From Podospora comata (taxonomy: Eukaryota; Ascomycota; Sordariomycetes; Sordariales; Podosporaceae), in assembly GCA_017354895.1 (NCBI GenBank), contig CP071493.1, forward strand, positions 1,178,001-1,242,000: a DNA stretch of 64,000 nucleotides. The letters run 5' to 3'. Below are positions 37,927 to 49,618 of the stretch, one piece after another. Position 1 is the first letter of the stretch; each line of letters starts with the position of its first letter. Below the pieces are notes generated by a model. It was not told the origin of the DNA and searched no databases. It saw only the letters and a program-made list of their open reading frames with translations. The position numbers and the translations under genes are program-made.

Positions 37927-40900
37927 GCTGCCGGCAGATCAGGTCTGGTCGATGTCGGCCCAATCCAACTTCACTTAAGGCGACCCAAGGCCTCGATAGC
38001 AAGTAGCAAGGCAGGCAGTGGTGTTCCGGGTGGTCTCGGGTGGTGGTGGGGGGGGGCCCAATGTCGGTGTAATCAGGCGATCAGACGTGTGTGGGCTCGT
38101 GGGCTCCCAATCGGCCGTGACGGAACGGGACGTATCCAGATAGGCTGGTGGCCGCGGCACGTAACAAGACTACGTATACGGGCAGACGGGTGGTCTAGGT
38201 GGTCCGGTCTCGCGCGTTGCGATGTGCGAGTTCTGGAGGTGAAAAAGCCGATTTACGGAAGGCTGGTCAGTCTTTGGCCGCCAAACCTTTCCTTGTATGG
38301 GCGGGGGCTCAAAACGAGCGGGGAGCTTCAGCACAGATTTTCAAAAAGTGCGGGGATTGATCTGAACATCTGATTGGCTGCCAGCTGGCCTCATCTCGAC
38401 AACAGGATGACTCGGTTGCTCCCCTCCACGTGTGCAGCAATGGGCCCTGCATGTCGCCATGTCAATCACTCCAAGAGTTGTTCTCGTCGTTGACATTCAA
38501 TCTGTGGTGCGTATCACTGCCCATCTCAGACAACACACTCCTGGCACACGGCTACACAGAGAAACACAGCAGTCGTCAACGACATTGGTGGGACAAGAAG
38601 GCCATTGTGCCTCCACGCCGGGTCTTTGCCAAGGATCCCTCCCGCATCAGGTCACTTGCCCAATCCAAGTTAATCCATGTTCTGGGTGGTGATGATGTTG
38701 GGATAGGGTGTTTGGTTCACAACCCTAACCCTTGATGGATATCAAGTTCTTCCGTCCACCTTTTGTAACGCCACCTAGATTTATCTGCAGTGACAATAGA
38801 ACATCGACATAGAGAGAGAGAGAGAGCTAACTGGATTGCCAGGGGTTCATATGAGACCAGATGGATTTTTGGCTTCGGACTTCAACCTCCCCGCAAGGCT
38901 GAAGTGGGTATCCATTAGCTTCGTTTCTTTTCCTACTCTTCCCGAACAGGAAGCTATTCAATCGTCTTATACAATTAGCGGCCGGTGACGGCGATCGTTA
39001 GCCATGGCGCAATTGCTCTGTGGATTACCGCTCGTCCGTCACCCAAAACGGTCTTGACGTTGGGCGCGTTGCGCCTTATCAACCGCCCTTTCGTCGAAAT
39101 AGCTATCATGTTCACGTTCGGCAAAACTCAAAGGCATCATGGCAAATAATTTCCGAGGACTTAATTCAGCAGGCAATCTTTCACCACGCCGCGCATATCC
39201 AAGTGGTCTGCTCGTACGGAGATCAGTTAATTACTGCGGCCGCCTTCTTGTTTCCATCAAGATATATCCTTTTTGGGCACTCTGGTGGAGGCCTGATATC
39301 CAGGAGCAATGGTTTTATTCTACTTTTCTCGTCACCGCCACCCTTCGAAATATCCTGAAGACCCTTCAGGCTGCCTGGTTGGACTGCAGTGGTCTGCACA
39401 TAGGAACTTATTACTTCCAGTATCCGTAACGTCTCGGCTGCTATGCTAACAAGGTTCGTCACAAGTTCCTCACCGATCTCCCCGACCGGTCAAAGCCGTT
39501 GATCTGTGAGGGGGGCAGCAGTCGACCATCCTGAAGTTTGGTACCCGAAATAATACCTGGCACAGTTTGATGGTGCACCCCTCCGCCGCACTTGGTTCTC
39601 GCGGCTACCATCTTTCATCGCCTTGTACCCCTGGTTCGACGAGTGATATTTGAAACAGCTACGAGCTTGGGATCTCGTGAAGGTAGCCGAGTGATGGTGC
39701 TGAGAACAACCACGTCGCAATTTCACAGCACATCAGCACTGTGTTCCCTGTGTTGTATCTGCACAGTATCGCAAAGTTCCAAAAATGACTTTTGCGTCTG
39801 GGTTCCTCGAGGCTGGAAGATGGGCGTCCTCGCCCCATCATTCACCCTGATCACTGATAACGGCCCGGAGACTTTTCCTGTTCCATGTTGATCTCCTGTT
39901 GCTGCTGTCCAATAGTCCATGGCTATGGGCCAGAGCCATGGAGGAGGGTTGCCGACGTGGAAATGAATTCCGCCGCCCAGGCGGAGATGATAGACAACCA
40001 AGACGCAGCCCTAGGAGATGAGATCACGGTCTGGCCCCTTGATGCATGTAGCATGCTCTGGCTTGCAGGAACGGCTGACGAATCGGTTCGATACAAAGGG
40101 TGTGGTGCCATGAGTCGAAGATTGTATGGGGTTGTGGTGTGCTTGCTTGTTTGTTACTTGTCTGTAATTTCAAGTGCTATGCGTATCCGTGATCAGGTGG
40201 GAGATGTACCAGTACTGGTACCGGTACAACAACAGCAAACCCACGTGTGCTGTTGGTTGATGTTCTGGGCCAACATGCATATTTCTGCAGATCGGCTGTT
40301 GGTTCTCCCTCCGGAAGCCATTGGCGGCTATCGAGACACGCCGAGACGCGAGAAGGATTGGTGATTTAACAAAGAATCTGTCGAGAATGCTATTTCGCTC
40401 GCTGCAACTGGCCGGATCTGGCGATGCTCCGGGGGTGGCTGCAGACCTACCATGGGGAGGGAGGCGAGGACATATCACCGCCACGTCTTCCCGCATGTAG
40501 GGCAGACACAGGTGATTTTGACGCGTTTGTTTGAAAAGAAGACTATGAGGCCGTGGTTGTTGCGTTGATTCGTGGATCGAAGGCACATTGCTGCCTGATA
40601 AGCTGCCTTTTATTTCAGCTCACCGTAGCAACCTTTTACGGTAGTCTGGGGCCAATTGTTTCGAATAGTGCCGAAGAACGATGACCGCTGGCGGCCGCCA
40701 CGGCAGAATACATCGAAGTGAATCCTGTACAAGGGTGGTTGATACCTTCGTCACTGTCATGGCAACAGCATGGTCATGTCCTGTCCTTGCTGGTGCGTTT
40801 TACAGCCCACGCCCTGGACAAAAGAATTACTGACAGTTATTTTGTCTCCAGGGTGCGGCTGGGCCTACGAATTTTGACAATTATTTCGATGGTGAATTCA

Positions 40901-41479
40901 ATCTTATTGCGCTGGACATGTTCACTGGAGTGAGAGTGGAGGGGGTAGAGGGCAGCTTAGGCAACCGACAGGGTGACAGGAACCGTCCCTTCCAGCTCTG
41001 GTGGCATAGAGAGTGGAAAGTAAGAACCTCGTTGAGATAACTAGATTTTATAACGAAGATTTCAAAACCAACATCAATTACTCAAGCCCATTCCGTCTGT
41101 AACGAAGACGCATGGGGTACCGTAGGCACCTTTAGCCATACGCACATTTAGAGGGCTTTGACTCGGATAGTTAGCTTCGTAGACCAACTATAGTAATACA
41201 ACTCAAATAGAATGTGCAACACATTCATCATTATTTCAAAAAGCATTGACCTAGCTCACATCTAATTTGGATGCAAGGTGATGATGGTGGTAATTACCCC
41301 TTTTTTACCTAAGGAGGTGGCGAGAGCTCAAAAATCAGCCACATGCACTAAATAGACTGTGGCTGAAGCTCTTTCTGTCATCAATGACGTTGCACCCCAT
41401 CGCCAATAGCAAAACAGAAAAGTTGCGAACTTTTGACTCTCTCCAAGCACGATATTTCCCTGAAGATATCGGCTTCAAA
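37927..41479. other. 3.5 kb intergenic region, upstream of two genes
   Basis: It lies between the start of the minus-strand Zn2Cys6 gene and the start of the plus-strand HTH gene, so it contains both promoters. A GA microsatellite occurs near 38811-38827, a telomere-like CCCTAACCCT at 38723-38732, and a GTAC-based palindrome at 40206-40221. The final 400 bp are AT-rich. Frames such as 39592-39891 and 39885-40364 have no recognisable motifs and I do not call them. Confidence 0.5.
40206..40221. repeat. 16 bp perfect palindrome
   Basis: GTACCAGTACTGGTAC reads the same on both strands and is followed directly by CGGTAC, extending a run of GTAC/GGTAC elements to about 40227. It could be a dimer binding site; no function is demonstrated. 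Confidence 0.5.
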
Positions 41480-42227
41480 ATGGGCGGCGCAAGCTCCAAA
41501 CCAGCACAGAATGCTGTGCGCAAGTTTCCGACCAGAGCTCCAGGATCAGCGACCCCCTCATCTCTCACAGCTGTGAGAAATGCAGCTCCAGAATCAACAA
41601 CACCACCAGCGCCATCTTCAGCATCTCGAGCGCAAGCACAGGCTGTACCCCCAAAGTCCACAACTCAACTTGCGCCACGGCCCTCTGTCACGAAGAATGA
41701 GTGTTAGTACTGCCTTTCCAACCGATATCCAACCAACATTATGTGCTAACAACCTACCCAAAGCCGCCGGTCGACCCTCTCCATCTTCGAAACAAGATTC
41801 CTACTCCGCAAACCCAGACAAGACACCCTCAGACTACCCATCCACCGCTTTTGCCTCGCGCCTCAAACAAATGGGCGCTGTCCAGCCTAACCCAACATAC
41901 TCCCCCTCCTCAATAGCATCGCCGCTAGTCGACGCTTCAGGCATTTCCCAGTCCATCTCCGGCCCCATGTTTCCCTCGGCGAAGAACAACCCTACTCTTG
42001 GAGCGCTGGAAAACCGCAGGCGGCTAGAGGAACAGGCAAAGCGGGAGATGGAGGACTGGAGCAAGTCTACTCATCAAGGGAAGGAGCTCTTGGATATCGG
42101 CACCATTAAGAAGATCTTCATCCTGAGTGAACAGGGCGAGTCAGACCAGGCGATTGAGAAACAACTAGGGCTGAAAAAGGGGGTCGTGGCTAAGCTCGGA
42201 AGGGACTTTCTCTCCATCGCCTCGTGA
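41480..42227 (+). CDS. Small predicted N-myristoylated protein with C-terminal helix-turn-helix
   Basis: Two exons, 41480-41702 and 41764-42227; the 61 bp intron uses donor GTTAGT, branch GCTAACA and acceptor CAAAG. The product is 228 residues. It begins MGGASSKPAQ, with Gly2 and Ser6 as expected for N-myristoylation; using this ATG rather than the in-frame one at 41384 is favoured by that motif. Residues ~15-150 are Pro/Ser/Thr/Ala-rich. A conserved-looking block follows: FASRLKQMG near the middle, then a charged helix (LENRRRLEEQAKREMEDW) and a C-terminal helical module (DIGTIKKIFILSEQG, AIEKQLGLKKGVVAKLG) that reads like a helix-turn-helix of the resolvase/sigma type. Function unknown; membrane association via the lipid is inference. 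It is convergent with the SDR gene, 192 bp away. Confidence 0.8.
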
Positions 42228-42419
42228 GCATAAGCAAGTAAAAAGGGACAAGAAAGCAACTTCTTATACCAAGTCCTGCTCCTGCCGGCGTAGGCTATCA
42301 GACCCTTGGAACTCCCTCTTGTAAGACTAGAAACCAAAGGAAGAACGAAGAGATAGGACGTCTCTTCCTGTAAAAATACCATACGATACCCATCTTTGAA
42401 CTCAACCCCCAGCTCAAGT

Positions 42420-43457
42420 TTACCAAGCACAGTGCCCTCCGTCCACTCTCAAGTCAGCCCCCGTCATAAAGCTGCTTGCCTCGCTGAGCAAAAAGATGGC
42501 CGCGCCTCTGTACTCTTCCGGATAGCTCAGTCGCTTTAACATGTTGGCATCCGGCCAGGCGGTCCTCCGTTCGGGAAAGGCGTCGAACAAGCCTGCCGTC
42601 ATAGCCGTGACGATGTACCCGGGCGAAAGCGAGTTAACTCTGATGCCGTGCTCACCCCACTCCGCGGCGAGGTTTCTCGCAAGCTGCAAGACCGCAGCCT
42701 TGGAGGCATTATACGCCCTATTCATGATCATCTCATTAGCATCCCCAAGCATGCTCATAAGAAAAGAGGGAAGAAAAACTCACGGGCAAATCAACCCCCT
42801 ATTCGCCACCGTCCCACTCATGCTGCCCACGAGCACCAAACTCCCCCTCTGCTTTCGTGCAATCATCTCCCTCGCCACCGCCTGCGCGGTCATGAACACG
42901 CCCGTGACATTCACCCCCATCATCTTGTCGACATCTTCCTTTTTGTACTCGAGCGCGGGCGTCTCTTGTTGTATCCCCGCCGCGGCGACCAGGCCGTTGA
43001 TTTTCCCTTCCTTTTCTGCGATGCCGCCGACGATGGTCGCCAGGGCGGATTGGTCGCGCACGTCGACTTGGTGGGCGGTTAGGGCGCCGGAGGGGAAGGA
43101 CTGCTGGACGGAGAGGAACTCGGGGGTTGGGGGGAGGAGGTCGAGGGCGTGTACTTTGGCGCCGGCGGAGAGGAGGGCTGCGGCTTGGGTTAGACCTAGG
43201 CCGCGGGCGCCGCCGGTGATGAGGATGATGTGGTTTTGGAGGGAGAAGAGGTCTTTGAACGGCGGGGAGTAAGGGGGTTGGGTTAGGTCGGTTTGGAGGG
43301 GGGTGGAGGAGGAGAAGGGTCGGGTGGTGTTGGGAAGGGGGATGGTGGTGGTCTGACGGGGGATATGAAGTGGGTTGTTTCTGGGGAGTGAGGTGGCAGG
43401 TCGCAAGGTCATGGATCTGGCCGCTCTGGAGGCAGTTCTGGGGAGGAGGGAGGCCAT
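42420..43457 (-). CDS. Mitochondrial short-chain dehydrogenase (D-arabinitol/sorbose reductase-like)
   Basis: Two exons, 43457-42784 and 42717-42420, with a 66 bp intron (GTGAGT donor) placed just before the active-site Tyr. The product is 323 residues. The first ~55 residues are basic, Ser/Arg-rich and free of acidic residues (MASLLPRTASRAARSM, RPFSSS), a convincing mitochondrial presequence. The Rossmann fold follows: TGGARGLG cofactor loop (81-88), AAAGI, catalytic Ser214 in GSMSG, and Tyr227/Lys231 in AYNASK, with the usual 13-residue Ser-Tyr spacing. The end (SFMTGADLRVDGGHCAW) resembles fungal arabinitol dehydrogenases and sorbose/mannitol reductases. Likely reaction: NAD(P)-dependent interconversion of a polyol and ketose; the substrate cannot be read from sequence. 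A start at 43565 is also open but would bury the presequence, so 43457 is preferred. Confidence 0.9.
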
Positions 43458-46400
43458 TTTCTGTGGCTTTATGACGCGTTCTTGGGGTGTTGTTCTCTTG
43501 AGGGTCTGTGGGGGCTTCCGAGAGTGTGTCTGCTGGAGGCTTTGTGTCGCAAGCAGTTGTCTCACTTATCTTTGGAGGAATGTGAAGTCGAGGCAACAAT
43601 GACACCCGGAGACTGTTATATAGGCTCTCAAGCCTCTCAAGTCCCTGCATTAGACCACATCTTAGGGCGAGTCTATCTGATACACATGGGTACACATCAT
43701 ACGCCAATTCTGATGATCAATCACCCTCCTCGTTCAGATTCCCCTCTCGGCCCCTATCTGCCAGCTCAACTCGATCTTCAAGCTTCAGATTCAAGTCCGA
43801 ACCGGCACAACCCCAGGATACGGTGCAGCTAACAACGCCGTGTCATGCAACCGGTGAGATGGCCCTGGACCGGTCAACTTCAGATCCAACCCTACCCACT
43901 CACCCAAGTCCAATAGAACGGGGCCTGAACCGTATCAAGAACCGCAGTAGCACGCAATATCAAACGTGGTTGCCTCCTCCCACTGCTACGGCATCGAGAT
44001 GCAGATTCGAGACCGCCCAGCTAAACGCCGATCACCTCGATGTGGGGAAAGCTCGAGGGAGCATTGGATTTTGGAGCAGCGACGGGTTTTCCTCTTGAGG
44101 AAGGGCCGAGGGGTAGTAGATATCTGGGCGCGTGGCCTACAGTGGTCTCAGCACACAACATGATGTTGACTGATGGTAGAATGACGCTGGCCAGTGGTTC
44201 GGGCACCCCGCTCGCACAGTTGATGTCGAAAGTGGCAGAGAGCGGAGCTATAGCTGCAGCAAGTCGAGAAAGCAGCTAGAGGGGTGTGATTCTAAGCAGC
44301 GTCCTTCTATCACAAAGCGTCCCGATCGAGCGGCGTACATCTCAAGGTGACAAGTCAACCTGCACGAGATGCACCTTGATAAATCCCGAACCAGGTCCCC
44401 AGTTGGTCCAGATCGCGACTGGCTCGCTGCATCCGCGCCTATTGGCTTGAAGCCAACAGGCTGGGTTACTTTCTACCACCATCACATCGATCACCAGTCT
44501 GTTGTGAATCGAGGAGATTCTGCCCCTCGAGCCATGGCAAGTGTGAGGTAGGACAGGAGAGAAACAGCCGACTCGCGGCTTGGGCCGGATGCTGTCCTAC
44601 CCACCACATAGACATTGTCTACACCACCGGAAAGATTGAAGCCACTCCCGCCATGATTCCCGCGCTGGCCACTTATCTTGTGGTACACACCTTCTCGGCA
44701 GCTGTATTTTCTGTCCCACCATATCGCAGTTCGATATCCTCGATTCCTGTTGAGACATGGCCATCGCGAACCTCGTTCCCCCGTTCTCTGATATTTTCGC
44801 GAGACATTCGCTGAAATGTTCTTTCTATGGAGGGGTTCGGTCGCCAAGCCCGGATCCCCCGCTTCTGCATGCCGGGTAACGTAACCGCGTTCGGCATCTC
44901 CGTGAGCTCGTTGCGAGTTGATCAAGGGAATTAAAAGGCAGGTCGGCCCTCCTGGAAACCTTCCGAAACCAGGCTCATCTTCCGCACCGTGCCCGGTCCA
45001 GGGAGGCCATCCGGCATGCAGGTTGCGCGTTCCGGTTCCGACATGCGACCTTACGTAAGAAACCCCCATTCTTTGCGCCGGCTCGAGTTGCGATGGAATT
45101 GCTATTTCAGGCAACCCGCACGAGCCATGGTGCCCTCCAAGATGCCCCTTTCAATATCCCGCGGCGGCCCTTGCCTTTCCTATATCCTATTATCGACGCC
45201 AATACCTCAACGGCCGAGTTTCATCATGACTCAGCGGCCTACTGTAACATGCTGCTCTTGATAAGCATGAACTATCGGCCTTCGTATGGATGCTCCTTTT
45301 GCACCCAAAGAGAGCCAGCCGGAGTAAAAGAAGCGGCGCCAGCAGCAACAGCAGCAATGTCCGGTCCTGGCATAGGTTTGTGCTGATGGTTCCTTTAGCA
45401 TGGGGTTGGCGTAGCTGCGACGAGCGCGCTAATCAACGGTAGGAGGAGGGTTCCCCAAAAGGGACTCGGGTTGTGTCGGTGCGGGCCAAGAATCCGTGCT
45501 TTCGGGAAGACCCGCCGGGTCGCCGATCTCTTTGCCTTGACGACAACCTCCGGAGTTCCATCTCCGGACGGGACGGCACCGCACACTACACAACGGGCGG
45601 AACACGAACAGACATTTTTTTCTTGCTGATATCCATATCCCCACAGCGCCATGATGAGTGGTTTAACGTTGTTCCCAGCCGGTGGACCCTCATCCGTAGC
45701 AATTTGCTTTTTTACGAATACCGGTACAGCTAGAAGCCACGAATCGGCGATCGGAAAGACGGCAAGACTCTGGTGGAGAGAGCATCTCAGCAGATGGTCA
45801 CGAATTCTTTCAGAAATGGCTGATGGTGATGTGAACATGTCGCCAGAATGGGGGTTAGGGTCATTGGCACAGTGGGCAAAGAGTGGCTCCTGTGTGTGGA
45901 GGCTGATGATGCTTAGCTGACGCGCCAAACTGGCTTCAGCAATCCGCTGACCGCTTCTCCCCTCAATTCAACGTTTCACCATGTCTGCGTTAGCCTCTTC
46001 GAACCGTCTTCTCGAACGATTTGCCATGGCGTAGCTCACCAGCCCTCCAACCGCAACGTCAACCAGGCCCGAACGGAACGATCCGTCATGCCATGCGTGA
46101 CTTCCCGCGGCTTTCCTTTTTTGACAGAAACGGAGACTTTGACACCTCGCTTGATGCTCATCTCTTTGGAGATTTGCAACTGGAGTCGCCAAGTTGCACG
46201 GCTTCGCTAGGTTTCGCGCCGACGTCTTCCTCAGCAAAAGAAACAGCCATGACCGAGGCTTCAGGCGAAGTCATACGATATCGGATTGCCGAAGCGTCGT
46301 CCCCATGATGGACCAGGGTCTTGGTGGGTGATGGGTGAGGCGACAGCAGGGGTACCTGAACTCCCGTGTCCAGTCTCTCCATTGATATCTTTCGATTTGT

Positions 46401-47626
46401 GTCCTTCTAGATTTTCTGCCGAACCGCCGCACCCCGACTCGAGCCATTCCATCCAGGACCCTTGGAGATTGCCTGAACAACACGAGAAGAGCGCTTTCGT
46501 CTACTGAGCTGGCGTCAAACTTTACGCCATGGTTCGTCGGAATTTATCGGGCTCAAGCCATGGCCACGGTGCAACTCTTTTGATGGGGATATGACAGCAA
46601 TCTGACAGTGACAGCGGGCTCTCGTTGCTGTCAACCCTTCATTTGTCTCTATCGACAAAATTCCATTCACCATACCTGTCTGTCCCCATATGCCGATGAC
46701 GTCGATTCCATTCCGGTTGGCTCGGAGAAAAATTAACCTCGAAAATCCGCGCAAAACGGCAGCAAGCCCGACGACACAGTGGCCTAGCCAGCAATCGACC
46801 TCTTGGCAGAGCGGGGAGTGGAGACTATGGCAATATATTTGTGGGATAATATCACCAGGTCCCTTATGAATAGCCGGCACTAGGTGGGAGACGGTTCTGC
46901 TCCGTCGTGATGGGAGATTGTGTATTTCCAAATAGTCCCATATGGGTGACTTCTCGGGCAGCAGAAAGAGCATGGCGTCCGAAAATCCGCACAGAACCAC
47001 GCGACCATGGGCTCCTGTGACAGGCATGGCACAGACCCGCAAGGCTGAAGCCATCGCCAAGTTGTGTCGGCAGTGGAACTCGTGGGACTGGAGCAACCCC
47101 TGCACGACACATGGCAGCCTCGAGTGGCAGCGATGGGACCCTCGCAACACGGAAGACTTTTCCAAACAGCGCTTCGCGCACACATGTCAATCTGGCAATC
47201 TTCTGGTTCATCCTTGCGAGCCGCGACTATCGTACGAGCTAGCTGACCTAGGCCGGACTATGACTCGCCGCGCCCTTGAAAAAAAAAAAACATCAATTTC
47301 CACTTTTTCGGTTTCACCCTGTGTGGTATATAGTCAACACCATGTCCCATCACGGCGCCCGCAGGACCGCTGGTCTTTCACACAGTAGCAGCTCTGGAGT
47401 ATTTGTAGGCCAAGCAAGAGAATAGCAGCAGCAGCTTGGCACCCACGCCGGTTTCTCGCCCCGTCCATCCGTTCGTTCGTTTTCTCGATTTATCGGTTGA
47501 CCAACTTCCACCTCGACATCACCATCATCATCCCGAGTGGTAATAAGTCCAAAGGACACATTCGATTGGGAGGTACACTCACAAACACCCACAAAACGCC
47601 GTCAGACAGCAGCAATTTCGCTCAAA
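43458..47626. other. 4.2 kb intergenic region between SDR and flavohemoglobin genes
   Basis: Both flanking genes are transcribed away from it, so it holds two promoters. The frames 44491-45114 (-), 45395-45928 (-) and 46515-47183 (-) show no motifs and biased or random composition; I do not call them. An A-run occurs near 47279-47290, followed by a TATA-like element and C/T-rich leader of the flavohemoglobin gene. Confidence 0.5.
47327..47333 (+). promoter_or_regulatory. TATA-like box of the flavohemoglobin gene
   Basis: TATATAG lies 294 bp before the ATG and ahead of a C/T-rich leader. This distance fits a long fungal 5' UTR, possibly with an intron. Position and composition are the only evidence. 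Confidence 0.4.
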
Positions 47627-48874
47627 ATGGCGCTCACATATCAACAATCAAAACTGGTCAAGGACACCATCCCGGCCCTCCGAGAGCACGGTGAGAAGAT
47701 CACGACCATCTTCTACAAGAACATGCTTCGCGACCACCCGGAGTTGAACAACTACTTCAACAGCGTCAACCAGAAGAATGGCCGGCAACCGCGTGCCTTG
47801 ACCTCTGTCATCCTCAGCTTCGCCTCCAACATCAACCACATCAGCGAGCTGATCCCCAAGTTTGAGCGCATGTGCAACAAGCACTGCTCTCTCGGTATCC
47901 AGCCTGAACACTACGAGATTGTCGGCAAATACCTGATCATGGCCTTCACCGAGGTGCTTGGCCCAGCAATGACACCGCAGGTGCACTCGGCTTGGGAGAA
48001 GGCGTACTGGTTGTTGGCCAAGATGCTCATTGGGCGGGAGGCGCAGCTTTACAGAGACTTTGAGTCGTGGAGCTCATGGCGCAAGTTCAAGATTGACCGG
48101 GTGGTGCCAGAGACGGAGGATATCTACTCCTTCTATCTCGTGCCACAAGACGGCAAGAAGTTGCCCAAGTTCTTCCCAGGACAGTACATCTCTTTGCGGG
48201 TGAACGGCCCGGAGGGCTATCTCCAGTCAAGACAGTACTCGCTCAGTGAGGCGTGGAAGCCTGACTACTACCGCATTACGGTCAAGAGGGATGAAGGCGC
48301 CAGGTATTCCAACTCGGTTTCACAATCGTACTTTCATCCTGGTGTTGTGTCCAACCTCTTGATCGACTCGATGCCCGCTGGCACCATGGTCGACGTTTCT
48401 CACCCCGCCGGCGAGTTCTTCCTCGACATCAACAACTCCAGCAACGTCCCCATCGTCCTCATCTCGGCCGGTGTCGGTGTTGCGCCCATGGTCGCCATTG
48501 CCAACGAAGTCGTTGCGACACAACCCAACAGGCCAATCTCGTGGATCCACGGCTCCAGGAAATCGGTACCGTTTGAGGAGCACATCACACACCTGAGACG
48601 CACCAACCCCAACTTCCACACCAACATCTTCAAGACACACCTTGCCGGGAGCGACGTGGTGGGGGTAAACTACAACTACGACTTCCGCATGGACCTCGCC
48701 AAGGTCAACCCCGACGACCTCCATCTCAACCACGGCGGCACCGAGTACTTCATCTGCGGTCCCGAGCAGTTCATGCTGGAGATGTCAGATTACCTCAAGA
48801 GCCAGGGCGTGCTGACCCAGCGCGTCCATTTTGAGCTCTTCTCGACCGGTGACCTTGCGTTCAAGCACCAATGA
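47627..48874 (+). CDS. fhb1: Flavohemoglobin (nitric oxide dioxygenase)
   Basis: Single exon, 415 residues, close to the family's ~400. It oxidises NO with O2 and NAD(P)H to nitrate, giving nitrosative-stress resistance. Globin domain (1-~150): distal Tyr30 in IFYKNM, Gln54 in NGRQPRAL, proximal His86 in NKHCSLGI, with Tyr96 (PEHYEIVG) and Glu138 (GREAQLY) likely completing the proximal triad. FAD-binding domain (~152-265): RQYSLS at 202-207. NAD-binding domain (~270-415): ISAGVGVAPM (279-288), FICGPEQFM, and the end HFELFSTGD. All key residues are present. No presequence is seen, so it should be the cytosolic form. The ATG at 47627 (CAAAATGG context) aligns with the globin start; upstream in-frame sequence is leader. 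It converges with gcn5 about 2 kb away. Confidence 0.97.
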   Translation: MALTYQQSKLVKDTIPALREHGEKITTIFYKNMLRDHPELNNYFNSVNQKNGRQPRALTSVILSFASNINHISELIPKFERMCNKHCSLGIQPEHYEIVGKYLIMAFTEVLGPAMTPQVHSAWEKAYWLLAKMLIGREAQLYRDFESWSSWRKFKIDRVVPETEDIYSFYLVPQDGKKLPKFFPGQYISLRVNGPEGYLQSRQYSLSEAWKPDYYRITVKRDEGARYSNSVSQSYFHPGVVSNLLIDSMPAGTMVDVSHPAGEFFLDINNSSNVPIVLISAGVGVAPMVAIANEVVATQPNRPISWIHGSRKSVPFEEHITHLRRTNPNFHTNIFKTHLAGSDVVGVNYNYDFRMDLAKVNPDDLHLNHGGTEYFICGPEQFMLEMSDYLKSQGVLTQRVHFELFSTGDLAFKHQ

Positions 48875-49587
48875 GTGTGATCTTTTCTCACGGAGATGAC
48901 GGACGACGACGACGACGAAGCAGAGTTATCCCCCTTTGTGACATGCCGAGATGATGCTCGCTTTTCAGCATCCCGATCTTTTCTTTTTGCGGGCTGAGGA
49001 GAGTTCCTTGGTCAGTCTGCTTCAGGCAGGACCGGAGCAGAGAGCAACATTTCCGTACATACATACATACACGTACACACATATTTGTACTGACAAAAGA
49101 GGAAGAGAAATGGGGGAGAGAAGAGAAGAAAGAAGAAGAAGAAGAAGAAGAAGAAAAAGCACGTTTTCGATACCCAGGGCCATTACATAATCTATCTTTG
49201 GAATTCTTTTTCTCGTCTTGGCTGGCGTTCCTGGAAACCGGTTTTTTTTTTTTGGAGGGAGGCGGGGGGAAGGGGGTTTGTTTTCCGAACACATTGTTTG
49301 TCGAAAAAAATTGCGCGTGGTTGTCTTTCGTTTTGTGCTGTATAAAATCTCAGGGGTGGTTTGGGGGAGGGTGAGGGATAGGCATGGGCTGCATTAAAGA
49401 GATAAGGTGTAGCGGTTTTTTTTTATTACGGGGAATACTATCAAACATTTTTCCTTTTTGGAGCGTGACGGGGAAAGGGTGGGCATGATGGTGTTTTGTC
49501 TTTTTTTTATTTCTTTTTTTGGATTGTTTTCTGTTTATGTGTGTGTGTCGTTTTTGCAATGTTTTCAGAAGTTGGTCATTGTCATTG

Positions 49588-49618
<31 letters not shown>

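Noticed and set aside
45395-45928. 177-codon minus-strand frame
   Set aside because: Composition is random-like and a hydrophobic end alone is not enough to call a gene.
46515-47183. 222-codon minus-strand frame upstream of flavohemoglobin
   Set aside because: No recognisable domain, overlapping frames on both strands, located in the promoter region.
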